Source: an uncultured Muribaculaceae bacterium
GTDB lineage: Bacteria; Bacteroidota; Bacteroidia; Bacteroidales; Muribaculaceae
Direction: 5' to 3'
NCBI GenBank assembly: GCA_910577465.1
Contig: CAJTMM010000008.1
Location: 6,787 to 70,786 of the forward strand
DNA length: 64,000 nucleotides
Below, in pieces: positions 28,101-37,366 of this stretch (the first letter of the stretch is position 1; every line of letters begins with the position of its first letter). Below the pieces are notes generated by a model. It worked only from the letters and a program-made list of their open reading frames with translations, was not told the origin of the DNA and ran no database searches. The translations under genes were made by a program, and so were the position numbers.

Positions 28101-29045
28101 TTATTCGGTTTCGGTGGTGTAAGGGGTAAATGTGGTGGTGAACGAGTAGTTCATGGTAAGATATTTACCCGATCCGTCACCGAGGTATGCGTAAGGTGCG
28201 AAATAGATGTATCCGCTGTTGGCATCATCGGAGATAAGCTGCATATAGGCATAGGCGTTTTCAAATTCGAGCAGGCTTATCTCGGGATATGTGGCGCCAT
28301 CCGGTGACCAATAGGGGTATTCGTCGGCAGCATCATCGTATAGGAACCAACCACCATCGTAAGGGTAGTCGCCCCATCCGAACTCTGGATAGGCTATGGC
28401 TGCATCAACATAGTTCTTGATAGGGGTGATGTAGGTCCAACCGTTGCCCGGAGAGTTCATAGTAAATACTAAATCGATACCGGAACCGAAGAAGTCGGGC
28501 AATTTGAAATTGTTGGTACCGTCAAGATAATAGAGTTTGGTGGTCATGGCGGGGTAGACATCGCCGGTGGTCAAAGTCACATCTTCGGAAACCGGAATCC
28601 AGGCTCCGGATATATTGACATTGAAGGTCAGTGATGTGGTACCGGCACCGTAGGGCGAGGTCAAATCCTCAGGCAAGTCGATGCTGATGGTGCCACGTGA
28701 TTTGGAGGGCATGTTCTCCAGGTCTATGTAGATAGTGGTTGCCTGCTGTTCGGGCGCAAAGTCGACAGATTGCGGAACTATGGCGCCTTCGGGGCATTGG
28801 GTGACAATCAGTGGGACGGTCACGGCTTCATCGGTATTGGAACGGCCTATGGTGACCGGAATCAGACGGCTGTCGTCGGGTTCGACCACAATGTTGTATG
28901 ATGTCATTTCACCGAAATAGACACTCATGTTGCCGGGATTGGTCTCGGGACCCGGTTTCCAGTTGTCGCTGTCGGAGCAAGCCGTGCTTATCGCGGTGAG
29001 CGATACCAGTATGGCGGCTGTGCTGATATATCTGTTGATACGCAT
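28101..29045 (-). CDS. Predicted surface lipoprotein in the SusCD locus
   Basis: A 314-residue predicted lipoprotein; its lipobox is AISTAC, with Cys near residue 23, followed by SDSDNW. The middle is beta-rich with a Calx-beta/DUF1735-like rhythm (VTVPLIVTQCPEGAIVP, then TIYIDLENMPSKSRGTISID). The rest is rich in Tyr, Trp and Gly. No catalytic motif is seen. The position right after susD is where SusE/SusF-like binding lipoproteins sit, so binding of the imported ligand is the likely role (inference). Confidence 0.65.
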   Translation of the reverse strand: MRINRYISTAAILVSLTAISTACSDSDNWKPGPETNPGNMSVYFGEMTSYNIVVEPDDSRLIPVTIGRSNTDEAVTVPLIVTQCPEGAIVPQSVDFAPEQQATTIYIDLENMPSKSRGTISIDLPEDLTSPYGAGTTSLTFNVNISGAWIPVSEDVTLTTGDVYPAMTTKLYYLDGTNNFKLPDFFGSGIDLVFTMNSPGNGWTYITPIKNYVDAAIAYPEFGWGDYPYDGGWFLYDDAADEYPYWSPDGATYPEISLLEFENAYAYMQLISDDANSGYIYFAPYAYLGDGSGKYLTMNYSFTTTFTPYTTETE

Positions 29046-29085
29046 TGTATTGATATATAATTTTAATGTGGTTGTGAGGAATAGA

Positions 29086-30852
29086 TTATTCGGTCCAGAG
29101 GGTCTTGATGGCGCCTGTGGGGTCGGGGTTGAGAATCACTGTCTGATTGAGGTCGCGTACGCGGTCGACGATGTACATGTTGGTCCACGGTGCTACGGCT
29201 TCGGGATATGAGTTGTAGCGGTAGAGTGAGGGGTGGTTGGTGCCGATGTAACCACGTTCGATGGCGAGCTCACGGCGTTTGTAGTCGAACCATAGCAGCC
29301 CCTCGCCCCAAAGCTCAATGCGTTTCTGAGTCCAGATCTCGTTGATGACATCCTCGAGTTGGGCTGCATTGGTGGAATAAGTGGTGCCGTCTTTCATACG
29401 GTAGGCGTTCATGAATGATTCAAGGGCTGTCTTACCGGCTGCGGGACCGTTGCAGTGTGCGAGGGCTTCGGCTTCGATGAGGTACATCTCCTCGATGCGC
29501 ATGAGAGGAATGCTCACGGCGTTGCCTACAGATGGAGTCTTGCCATTGCCACCGGCAGGACGGAATTTGAATCCGGCGTAGGCATTGAACTTGATGAAAT
29601 CATCGTAATTGTATGTGGTCACTTGAGAGAATCGTGATGAGAAGACTTCTTTCTTCTCGTCGGAATCGTCCATTGCTGCAAATTCGGGGTCTATCCATGT
29701 GTCGCGGCGCCAATCGTTGGGGTCAATTTCGCCGTAAAGACGTGCGTCGATCATGCGGTATGCCGCGTATTCGGTGGATTCACTCATACCGTATGTGGCT
29801 TCGGGGCAGTGGTATGAAACCCAACCTTTCCAGGTGCATTCCTTTGCGAGCCAGTTTTCGGGAGATATGATTATAGCCCACATCCAGGAGTCAATGGGGG
29901 TATTGAATCCGGAGGATTTGTCGAACCACTGAGTGCGTGTGGTGGGTGTGTATCCTTCACCGATTGCCTTTCGGGCAAATTCAGCCGCATTGCGGAAGCA
30001 ATCGTTTGCCGAGGTTATGCCAAGTGCCGGTAGATGGGCGAGGTCGGGGTTGCTTTCGTTTTCAATCTGCTTTGCGAGATCATCGGGGTAGCGGTCGAAC
30101 CGGCTTCCGAGTTCGAGCCAGAAGCGTGCCGCCAAACCGTAAGCCACTCCTAAAGACGGGGTATCTTTGGATGATGTGCTGTGGAAGTTCTGCAGATACA
30201 GCTGTGCGTTAGTGAGGTCGCTATTGATGAAGCGGTACATCTGGTAAAATGGTGCTCGAGGTGTGCGGCGGCTTTCAGCTTCGGTGGTGTTCTCGGTGAT
30301 AATGGGTACTGTAAGTCCCCATACGCCACGCTGGTCGGCTGAACGGTCAAGAGCTTCGATGTCGGTGTGCTTGTACTCAAAAGTGCGTGCCATATCGAAG
30401 TAAAGCATGGCTCGCAGAGTGTAGGCATATCCACGGTAATAAGCGTCTTCGCTGTCTATGTCGGTGCTTGAGATGGCAAGAGTCTTGTTGGCACGGCTTA
30501 TGTGGTAGTAACCGCGGTCCCACCACAATCCGGAGTTGTATGTATTGCCAAGCGATACCTGGGAGTTGTAATAGTTGTAGTAGTCCCAAGAAGCGTCATT
30601 GACCGGGAAATCGGCGGTCATGGCGTCGCGCCACATCATGAATGTGGCGTAACCGATGTCCCAGGAATTGTCGCCGCCGGCGGTAAAGTAGCTTGTCATG
30701 GCGCCTGCGAGAGCGGCTTTGTCGGCATCTTCCACCTGATCTTCAGTGAAAGAACCGTCCTCGGGTAAAGCTTCCTCAAGACATCCTGTGGCTGTGAAAG
30801 CCATGATGGACAGGGCTGAAAGGAGTATGGTGTGATTGAAAATCTTTTTCAT
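29086..30852 (-). CDS. susD: SusD/RagB family nutrient-binding lipoprotein
   Basis: A 588-residue outer-membrane lipoprotein that forms the lid of a SusC transporter. The lipobox is in IMAFTATGCLEEALP. SusD-type TPR-rich regions are present (YYRGYAYTLRAMLYFDMAR near residue 135) and the C-terminal SusD domain has PLMRIEEMYLIEAEALAH (about 450). It ends in TLWTE. It lies 20 bases after susC and is certainly the paired partner. The substrate class is unknown; no glycoside hydrolase is next to it. The symbol denotes the family only. Confidence 0.93.
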   Translation of the reverse strand: MKKIFNHTILLSALSIMAFTATGCLEEALPEDGSFTEDQVEDADKAALAGAMTSYFTAGGDNSWDIGYATFMMWRDAMTADFPVNDASWDYYNYYNSQVSLGNTYNSGLWWDRGYYHISRANKTLAISSTDIDSEDAYYRGYAYTLRAMLYFDMARTFEYKHTDIEALDRSADQRGVWGLTVPIITENTTEAESRRTPRAPFYQMYRFINSDLTNAQLYLQNFHSTSSKDTPSLGVAYGLAARFWLELGSRFDRYPDDLAKQIENESNPDLAHLPALGITSANDCFRNAAEFARKAIGEGYTPTTRTQWFDKSSGFNTPIDSWMWAIIISPENWLAKECTWKGWVSYHCPEATYGMSESTEYAAYRMIDARLYGEIDPNDWRRDTWIDPEFAAMDDSDEKKEVFSSRFSQVTTYNYDDFIKFNAYAGFKFRPAGGNGKTPSVGNAVSIPLMRIEEMYLIEAEALAHCNGPAAGKTALESFMNAYRMKDGTTYSTNAAQLEDVINEIWTQKRIELWGEGLLWFDYKRRELAIERGYIGTNHPSLYRYNSYPEAVAPWTNMYIVDRVRDLNQTVILNPDPTGAIKTLWTE

Positions 30853-30872
30853 GTTTGTCGGAGTTGATTAAA

Positions 30873-33800
30873 TTAGAACTGTACTTGGATACCACCTGAT
30901 ATGGTGCGCATGGGAGGCCATCCGCCGTATGAGCCGTCGGTGAGACTTGTGCGCGGGTCGAATCCTTTGCGCTTTGTCCAGTAGGCTACGTTCTCGCAAG
31001 TGCAGAATACACGCAGCTTGGTCATCTTCAAACGGTCGGTTATGGATTTGGGGAATGTGTATCCTAATGTGACGTTGCGCAGAGTGAGGTAGCTTGCGTC
31101 GGTGAGGAAGCGGTCGCTGCCTGCAGCTCCGTAAACGTCGGAGTAGTAGAACATAGGTATGCTCGTGGATGGGTTCTCAGGAGTCCAGCTCTTGAATACG
31201 TCGCGGTGGAGTCCGGCGCCGATAGAAATGTTGGTCGGTGCACTCATGAGTGCCTGATAGCCGGTGTCCCATTTTTTGCCGCCGATGGAGTAGTTGAACT
31301 GCATGGCGAGGTCAACGCCGAATGCGTTGAGCGAAGTGTTGAATCCGCCGAATACTTTGGGCATGGCGTTGCCGCACAGGAAGTAGTCGCCGTCGGAGTA
31401 TGTGGTGGTGGTTTCAAGCTGTCCGTCGCTATTCTTGCGGTAGAACATGCTTTCGCCGTTTTCGTTGACTCCGGCAAAGCGTTTGGTATAGAATGTGTAC
31501 ATAGGAAGTCCCTCGCCGTAGAAGTAGCTTCCGGATGTGTAGCCACGGTGTCCGTCCATGGTCAAACCGGCTTTTTCGGAGGGGATGTATTCGATGCGGT
31601 TGCGCTGCCATGTCAGGTTAAGACCGACGTTCCAGTGCACGTTCTTGGTAGCGATAATGTCGCCGTTGAGGTTTAGTTCGATACCGGTATTGCTCATGTC
31701 GCCGATATTGTCATAATATCCGTCATAGCCCATTTCGGTAGGTGCGGAAAGCCACATGAGCATGTCGCGTGTGTAACGGTAGTAGTAATCGATGCCACCG
31801 TTAAGACGTCCGTTGAAGAGCTCGAATTCAATACCGGTATTGAAGTTGCCCACGGTTTCCCACGAGATGTCGGACTTGCCTTTGGAGCCGAATGAGAGGG
31901 CTACGTCGTTATTGTTGTTGGTAATCCAGTAGAGGTCGGTGTAACGGAATGAACCGATACCGTCGTTGCCTTGCTCACCGTAGGATATTTTGTATTTAAG
32001 CATGTTGACGAGCTGTGTCTTGGGGAACCATTCTTCTTTTGAGAGAATCCATGCTCCACCAAGGCTCCAGAAGTTGCCCCAGCGGTGATTGGGGTGGAAG
32101 TTGGATGATCCGTCGCGACGGAAACTGCCGGAGAAGAAGTATCGGCTGTTGTAGTCGTATTGTGCGCGGGCAAACCAACCTTCGACATTGTATAAACTGC
32201 GTCCGGATTCTGGTGAGCCGAAGATGATGACGCCGCTTAGCTCGGAGTTGGAGTTATAGTCGGCGAAGTTGCTACCGTTGCCACCGAGGTATGTGCCTGT
32301 CTGGCGGGAGTATTCGTGGCCGAGAAGTACGTCGACGTTGTGCGGACCGAACTGACGGTTGTAGTTGAGGAGCTGCTGGTAGTTGGTGTCGGTGGTGCGG
32401 TCGTGGTTGACGGTGGTGCTACCTCCGTCGGTCTGCGAGTAACCGTAGTCGGGGTTGTAGGTGCGTTTGGTGCGGGCTTCGGTGATGTAAACGGAGCCGT
32501 TGATGGTGAAATGGAATGATTCGAGGAAGTCGAATGTGGCGAATCCCTGTATGCTGTAGGCGTTGGAGCTGTTGCTGTTGATGTCGAGGATGTCGGACTG
32601 TATGGGGTTGCCATTCTGTTCGACGGGTCGCATCACGCCCATGTCGCGGTTGCCGTAGTCATAGCGTCGGCCGTTTTTGTCACGGAGTATCTTTCCGTTG
32701 GCGTCGCGTATGAACAGCGGATAGATTGGCGCTACGGTGTATGGTGTGCCGAATACGTCACCGAGGTTGTTGGAGTTGGTATTGGTGTATCCGGCGCTGG
32801 CACCGAGCCGCAGGAATGAGAATGCCTGGTAGTTGGCTTTGAGTCGGGTGCTTATACGGCGTATGTCGCTCGAAGGTGTGAGACCTTCATTGTCGAGGTA
32901 GCCTAATGCTGCCATTATGGAGTATTTTTCGTTGCCACCGGTCACGTTGATGTTGTATTCCTGACGGAATCCGTTGCGGGTACCGTTCTTGAGCCAGTCG
33001 TCAGGGTAGAGTGTGTAGATTTGTGAGCCGTTGACCACGCGGTTGCCCAATACGGCATGAGGATTGAGACGTCCGTTGGTACCGATGAGGAATTCGCCTT
33101 GGGGTACGTCGTAGACCATGTAGCCCAAGCCCATCTGAGTACTGGGGAGGGGAAGAGTTTTATTGGCAGTGATGTGTGCCTGGTCGAACGACATGGGATT
33201 TTCCTGGCGGTACATGAAGTTGTTGCGCAGTGCCATGTAGTAGGCTTCGTAGTATTCGCCGGGGTTGTCAATGATGTCATATTCGGTGCGTCCGTTGGTA
33301 TTCACACCCCACTTGGCATCGAAGTTGACTTTCGTTTTGCCGCGTTGCGCGCCTTTGGTGGTAATCATAATCACACCGTTGGCACCGCGTGCGCCGTAGA
33401 GGGCATTGGATGCGGCGTCCTTCAGAACTGTCATGTTTTCGATATCGGCGGGGTTGATGTCGTTGAGGTAGCCTGAGTATGGGAGTCCGTCGACCACGAT
33501 GAGCGGCTCGTTGTTGGCGTTGAGCGAACTGAACCCGCGTATGCGTATGGTGGGGGTGGTTCCGGTGGCGAGTGAGTTGTTGTCGGTCATCTGCAGGCCT
33601 GCCACTCTACCGTTGAGGGCTTCGATGGGGTTGGTGACCTGTTGCTGTGTGATTTCAGAGGCTGTGACTACGGCAGCGGAGCCGGTGAATGCTTCGCGTT
33701 TCTGCTTACCGAATGCCACCACTATGACCTCATCCATCATCTTGGCTTTTGTGGTCATGAATATCTTCATCTCGCTTTGTGCTTTTGCCGATACCGGCTC

Positions 33801-34037
33801 ATATCCGATATAGGAGATGTCGATGGTCTGGTGTGCGGGTGTCAGACCTGAGAATTTGAATTTACCGTCGTTGTCCGTTGCGACGACGAGCGATGTTCCG
33901 GCTACGGAAACTGTCGCGCCGATTATCGGCAGCCCGTCTTCCTTGTCGAAGACTTGACCGCTTACCTGCGTGACTTGCGCTGCGGCATTGCCAACACAGA
34001 GTATGACCAATGCCAGTAGTAGCGTTAATTTTCTCAT
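30873..34037 (-). CDS. susC: SusC/RagA family TonB-dependent outer-membrane transporter
   Basis: A 1054-residue barrel that imports oligosaccharides or peptides using TonB energy. Order: signal peptide (LTLLLALVILCVGNAAAQ), carboxypeptidase-D-like regulatory domain (VSGQVFDKEDGLPIIGATVS, about residues 26-45), TonB box region (MMDEVIVVAFGKQKR, about 96), plug with LKDAASNALYGARGANGVI, and a long barrel ending in SGGIQVQF with a terminal Phe. Length is typical of SusC. It is followed by susD. The symbol denotes the family, not the starch protein itself. Confidence 0.95.
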   Translation of the reverse strand: MRKLTLLLALVILCVGNAAAQVTQVSGQVFDKEDGLPIIGATVSVAGTSLVVATDNDGKFKFSGLTPAHQTIDISYIGYEPVSAKAQSEMKIFMTTKAKMMDEVIVVAFGKQKREAFTGSAAVVTASEITQQQVTNPIEALNGRVAGLQMTDNNSLATGTTPTIRIRGFSSLNANNEPLIVVDGLPYSGYLNDINPADIENMTVLKDAASNALYGARGANGVIMITTKGAQRGKTKVNFDAKWGVNTNGRTEYDIIDNPGEYYEAYYMALRNNFMYRQENPMSFDQAHITANKTLPLPSTQMGLGYMVYDVPQGEFLIGTNGRLNPHAVLGNRVVNGSQIYTLYPDDWLKNGTRNGFRQEYNINVTGGNEKYSIMAALGYLDNEGLTPSSDIRRISTRLKANYQAFSFLRLGASAGYTNTNSNNLGDVFGTPYTVAPIYPLFIRDANGKILRDKNGRRYDYGNRDMGVMRPVEQNGNPIQSDILDINSNSSNAYSIQGFATFDFLESFHFTINGSVYITEARTKRTYNPDYGYSQTDGGSTTVNHDRTTDTNYQQLLNYNRQFGPHNVDVLLGHEYSRQTGTYLGGNGSNFADYNSNSELSGVIIFGSPESGRSLYNVEGWFARAQYDYNSRYFFSGSFRRDGSSNFHPNHRWGNFWSLGGAWILSKEEWFPKTQLVNMLKYKISYGEQGNDGIGSFRYTDLYWITNNNNDVALSFGSKGKSDISWETVGNFNTGIEFELFNGRLNGGIDYYYRYTRDMLMWLSAPTEMGYDGYYDNIGDMSNTGIELNLNGDIIATKNVHWNVGLNLTWQRNRIEYIPSEKAGLTMDGHRGYTSGSYFYGEGLPMYTFYTKRFAGVNENGESMFYRKNSDGQLETTTTYSDGDYFLCGNAMPKVFGGFNTSLNAFGVDLAMQFNYSIGGKKWDTGYQALMSAPTNISIGAGLHRDVFKSWTPENPSTSIPMFYYSDVYGAAGSDRFLTDASYLTLRNVTLGYTFPKSITDRLKMTKLRVFCTCENVAYWTKRKGFDPRTSLTDGSYGGWPPMRTISGGIQVQF

Positions 34038-34065
34038 TGGGGTAGTGATGATTGGATGGTTGGAG

Positions 34066-34089
34066 TTCCGCCCCTTTGGCGGGGCGGAA
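34066..34089. repeat. GC-rich hairpin between the broken esterase gene and susC
   Basis: TTCCGCCCC (34066-34074) and GGGGCGGAA (34081-34089) form a perfect 9-pair stem with a 6-base loop. No T-run follows on either side, so it is more likely an RNA-processing or mRNA-stability hairpin ahead of susC than a terminator. Confidence 0.6.
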
Positions 34090-34157
34090 TGCCAACCGCG
34101 ATTGGTGATAAATAGTTGATTAGCTTATTTGTATTGTGCGCATGGTGGCGCTGTGTA

Positions 34158-35624
34158 TCAGTTGACCGATACTTCGACCGATGCGGGGAACACTCGCATG
34201 GGGTCGTAGAATATTCGGCAACTTTCCACGAGGTTGTCGGTGGAGGGTTGCACGTTGCCGGTGAATTTCTGTACACCGTTGACGTTGATGGTTACAGGCT
34301 GCGAGAGGTTGACAAGCTCGTTGCTCAAGTAGACTCGAATCTTGCCTTGAGTTGCCGGTGTCTTGGTTTTCTCAACGCCTATGTTGATGGTTCCGGTTGA
34401 TGGTGTCACAGGTTCGTTGGTGGTGAGTGTGACGTTGTTGACGGTAAGGTCGATGGTGTTGCCGGTTATGGTCATCTCGTAGGCTGTGCGGCGCATGGCG
34501 TCGGAACGGTCGTCGGATGGTTCTACGATATACAGGTTGTAGAATGCATCACGGTAACGACGGGGTTCGTCGTTGATGTCGCCCAGTCCGAAGTTTTCCC
34601 AATAGATGTATTTGGGGGTTGCGTTGCGGGTGTAGTTGATAAGCCAAGGTGTGGTCTTGGTATAGTCGCATGTTCCGTGGTCATTGCCGGACTGAAGTTA
34701 CACAAGGTGGGTGTAGTAACCCGGGTGGGCTGCCTGGAGGTCGTTGAGTTGGTCGTTGACTTTCTGTGTCAGGAGGTTGCGTCCGTAGTTGGTGTCAAGC
34801 TCGCCTGTCTGGAGCGAGAATGCGACGTTGGCAAGGTTTTCCGGAGGGCAGTCGCTCAGGAGTTGTCCGCCGGCGATAGGACCCGCTCCTGCGAGGTAGT
34901 CGGCGTAGAATGATGCCAACATCTGGCTACCGTAAGCGCCTTCGGATATGCCGGCAAAGTAAATTTTGTTGGGATTTATCTTGTCGGAAACGAGTGCCTG
35001 ACGCAGCAGTTGCTCCCATTTTTCCTGTTTTGACGGTTGGAACCAGCGTGTGCCGGTGCCGCCTTGAGGACTTTTAGGAATGAAATATGCCGATGGTCCG
35101 TCGCTGAATGTCTGTGTCCAATAGAGACATGCAGTCCAGTCGCCCTGAGCGTCGGAGCTGGATCCGTGAAGGAACAGGAACAGCGGGTATCCGTCGGCAG
35201 GGCGTGTGTCTTTTGAGCCGTAGAATATGTTCATGTTGCCTTCGGGTACTTTCCAGATGGCGTCGGGTGTGGTGATATCGTCCCAATTGTCGAGCTTGTA
35301 GTGTGATGACAGGGTGGGTAGCTTCTCACCCTGTGCGCGGCGCACTGATGTTGCCCACAGGTCCCAGACGTATGCTTGGGCTTTGTCTATATCTTCGGGA
35401 GCTATGGCTTCGGCAGTGTCAAATGGGTCGGTTGTACCTTTCAAAGCATTGGAAAAGTAGTCAAGCACGTCCTGACGTTCGAGTCCGAATTGGCTTGTGA
35501 CGGGAGGAGCTGTCGGTTCCTGCGGTGCTACCGGCGGCTCATCGTCGTGAGATGGTGTGCATGCAGCCATGGTGAGACATGCCGAAGCACATAAGTAGGC
35601 GATTTTGAAATAACGTTGATTCAT
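34158..35624 (-). pseudogene. Alpha/beta-hydrolase esterase lipoprotein interrupted by an in-frame stop
   Basis: Read through, this is a 488-residue lipoprotein. The lipobox is LTMAAC (Cys near residue 21), followed by an esterase/depolymerase-like domain: LFLFLHGSSSDAQGDW (oxyanion region) and nucleophile elbow AGISEGAYGSQ. A beta-rich C-terminal domain follows the interruption. At 34698-34700 a TAA follows YYTHLV. The very same frame continues with LQSGNDHGTCDYTKTTPWL and runs open to 34158 (ending VEVSVN). A single C-to-T change of CAA would explain it. The N-terminal 308 residues could still be made, but would lack the His-containing segment (NDHG) expected for catalysis. It could be a sequencing error. 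It precedes susC in the same direction. Confidence 0.8.
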
Positions 35625-35973
35625 ACTGTATACTGGATTTCTAAGGATTTGATTTATGGTTTATTGGCTAATTACTATAGCCGGTAATTAAGGTAGTCAA
35701 TGTGCGAATATACGGAAAATAATTAAAAAATGTGCATTATTTTTGTGAAAAACGCTTATTATTTGCGTTTGTTTTATGAATATTCATAAAATATAACATC
35801 GGGCTGCTGTTGATTGAGTATGAAAATGTAATTATTGGGTGCCTATTAAGGTTGATTTTATTGGATGAACTATAGGTTGGTATTTGTGAAAATAGGTTAA
35901 ATAAACGCTTGTTTTGAGGTTTTGGGGATATTTGTGTGTTATCTTTGTAATTGATTCACATCAGATATCGCAT
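35625..35973. other. AT-rich gap between the esterase locus and the tmRNA gene, with tmRNA promoter box
   Basis: No gene seen. The DNA is AT-rich and should hold the leftward promoter of the SusCD locus, although I could not fix a clear consensus for it. A plus-strand TATCTTTG (35940-35947) lies 26 bases ahead of the tmRNA 5' end and is the likely minus-7 box for it. Confidence 0.5.
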
Positions 35974-36371
35974 GGGGTTGACTGGTTTTGACAGCGTGTA
36001 GAGGTGGTGTGTAAGCATGCAGAGCCATGATGGAAGGTGCTCTATAATCTCCGACATCGACTTTTTTAAATGGCGAAAACAACTACGCTCTCGCTGCTTA
36101 ATCGAAGTACAGTAGATTAGCTTTATCGCTGCAACAGTTGCGGCGACGAGACATCGCCCGATTGTCCTTTTTCCGAGACTAATCGACAAGGCGGTGCAGT
36201 TAAATCGGGAATAGGAAGCCAAGAGTCTCGCGCGGCGTCCGAATACTTAGAGACTAAGGCTACGGTTGGTGGCTTTTTGCCTGCCGCAGCACGAAAACCA
36301 AGTAAAAGCTAAGCATGTAGAAAGCACATTAGTTCCACGTTTGGACGAGGGTTCGAGTCCCTCCAGCTCCA
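35974..36371 (+). ncRNA. ssrA: tmRNA (trans-translation RNA)
   Basis: Rescues stalled ribosomes and tags the unfinished protein for proteolysis. The tRNA-like ends are present: 5' GGGGTTGACTGGTTTTGACA, and 3' GTTCGAGTCCCTCCAGCTCCA, in two parts (T-loop GTTCGAGTCC and acceptor strand CAGCTCC). The 5' GGGGTTG pairs with CAGCTCC. The tag frame at 36072-36101 reads GENNYALAA then TAA, a Bacteroidetes-type tag. The CCA end is not encoded (the next bases are CTT). The 3' end coincides with an integration site: see the repeats at 36356, 38652 and 42605. Confidence 0.95.
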
Positions 36372-36372
36372 C
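36356..36372 (+). repeat. Attachment-site core, copy 1 (within tmRNA 3' end)
   Basis: AGTCCCTCCAGCTCCAC, 17 bases at the end of the tmRNA gene. The same sequence occurs at 42605-42621, and with one change at 38652-38668. It is the left boundary (attL-like) of a tandem island. Confidence 0.85.
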
Positions 36373-36407
36373 TTATGGCATCCGATCTAATTCGGATGAA
36401 GCGAGAT

Positions 36408-36441
36408 AAACCGCAGACTGTTAATTAGTTCTGTGGTTTTT
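36408..36441 (+). terminator. Hairpin just inside element 1, serving tmRNA
   Basis: AAACCGCAGA (36408-36417) pairs with TCTGTGGTTT (36430-36439), followed by TTTT. A related hairpin sits at the same distance after the second att copy (38704-38736), so the terminator is part of the element rather than of the original tmRNA locus. Confidence 0.7.
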
Positions 36442-36572
36442 GTGTCTTTTCCCATCGATTCAGGACCAATGCCGGACGGAAAAGGCATTGTGCCGACAAC
36501 ACCGATGGTCGCTCCGTCTCTCACCACTTCCGATAGAATAAGCATGGAAATAATGGCAATCGCATCTATTTT

Positions 36573-36616
36573 GTTCTGTAAATAGAACGGAATACCGAAC
36601 ATTTTTATTAACTTTG
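36573..36616 (+). promoter_or_regulatory. Promoter and operator candidate of the AbiE pair
   Basis: TAACTTTG (36609-36616) is the minus-7 box, with the AbiEi ATG 25 bases on. Upstream lies the inverted repeat GTTCT (36573-36577) and AGAAC (36584-36588) with a 6-base spacer, over the expected minus-33 region. AbiEi-type antitoxins are known to repress their own operon through inverted repeats; the link here is inference. Confidence 0.5.
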
Positions 36617-36640
36617 CAGTTGGATAATAAAGGTAACATA

Positions 36641-37366
36641 ATGACGGCGGCTCAACAAATAGCAAAAAGGGTGGAATCTATCGACACCGATAGGGTATTT
36701 TCCATAGTTGACCTTGGTCTTCCGGCTGAATGGTGGGAGAATATCAGGGTCAAGCTGAGCCGCATGGTCAAATTGGGAACGCTCGTGAAAATAGCACCCG
36801 GCAAATATTATCGCCCCCGTATATCTATCTTGGGGCCGGTGCCTCCGTCGACTGAGAATCTTGTCAGGGATATTCTCTATAAGAATGGCAACGTAGAAGG
36901 GTATCTAACCACCTATTCAGTTTGGGATTCGATGGGATTGACAACCCAGTTTTCTTCGACGGTTGTTATTGGGCTCAATTATCGCAAGGATACCATCAAT
37001 CGTGATGGCAGAGTCGTTCAATTCATGTTGCAACCAAACAGGATCACAACAGAGACTATTCCTCTTTTACAGGTTCTGGATTCGATAAAATTTATAAAGT
37101 CAATTCCAGATACCTCTATCGCAAATTCTGTAGAGAGACTTTCTGAAATTATCAGGTCTTTTGACGATAATCAAGTTAAACTGCTGATTGAGCTTGCCAT
37201 GAAATATCCTCCACGTGTACGTGCATTACTTGGTGCTATGTTGGAAAATAACGGAAACGACGCTTTGACATCTGCTCTTCACAAATCCTTAAATCCCCTT
37301 ACGGAATATCGAATCGGAATATCCGATGAAACGCTACCGACTAAACAGAACTGGCGAATCGTATGA
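36641..37366 (+). CDS. AbiEi-like antitoxin (DUF6088-type)
   Basis: A 241-residue protein with an N-terminal winged-helix part (MTAAQQIAKRVESIDTDRVF, then VKLSRMVKLGTLVKIAPGKYY). This is the usual shape of AbiEi-like antitoxins, and the middle domain (EGYLTTYSVWDSMGLTTQ) is also typical of that group. It overlaps the downstream toxin gene by four bases (ATGA), as expected for a toxin-antitoxin operon. Its role would be to repress the operon and to counter the nucleotidyltransferase. The start at 36641 is set by the promoter box at 36609-36616, which rules out 36614. Confidence 0.8.
   Translation: MTAAQQIAKRVESIDTDRVFSIVDLGLPAEWWENIRVKLSRMVKLGTLVKIAPGKYYRPRISILGPVPPSTENLVRDILYKNGNVEGYLTTYSVWDSMGLTTQFSSTVVIGLNYRKDTINRDGRVVQFMLQPNRITTETIPLLQVLDSIKFIKSIPDTSIANSVERLSEIIRSFDDNQVKLLIELAMKYPPRVRALLGAMLENNGNDALTSALHKSLNPLTEYRIGISDETLPTKQNWRIV

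Noticed and set aside
35956..36222. Minus-strand open frame over the tmRNA
   Set aside because: It is antisense to a confident tmRNA gene.
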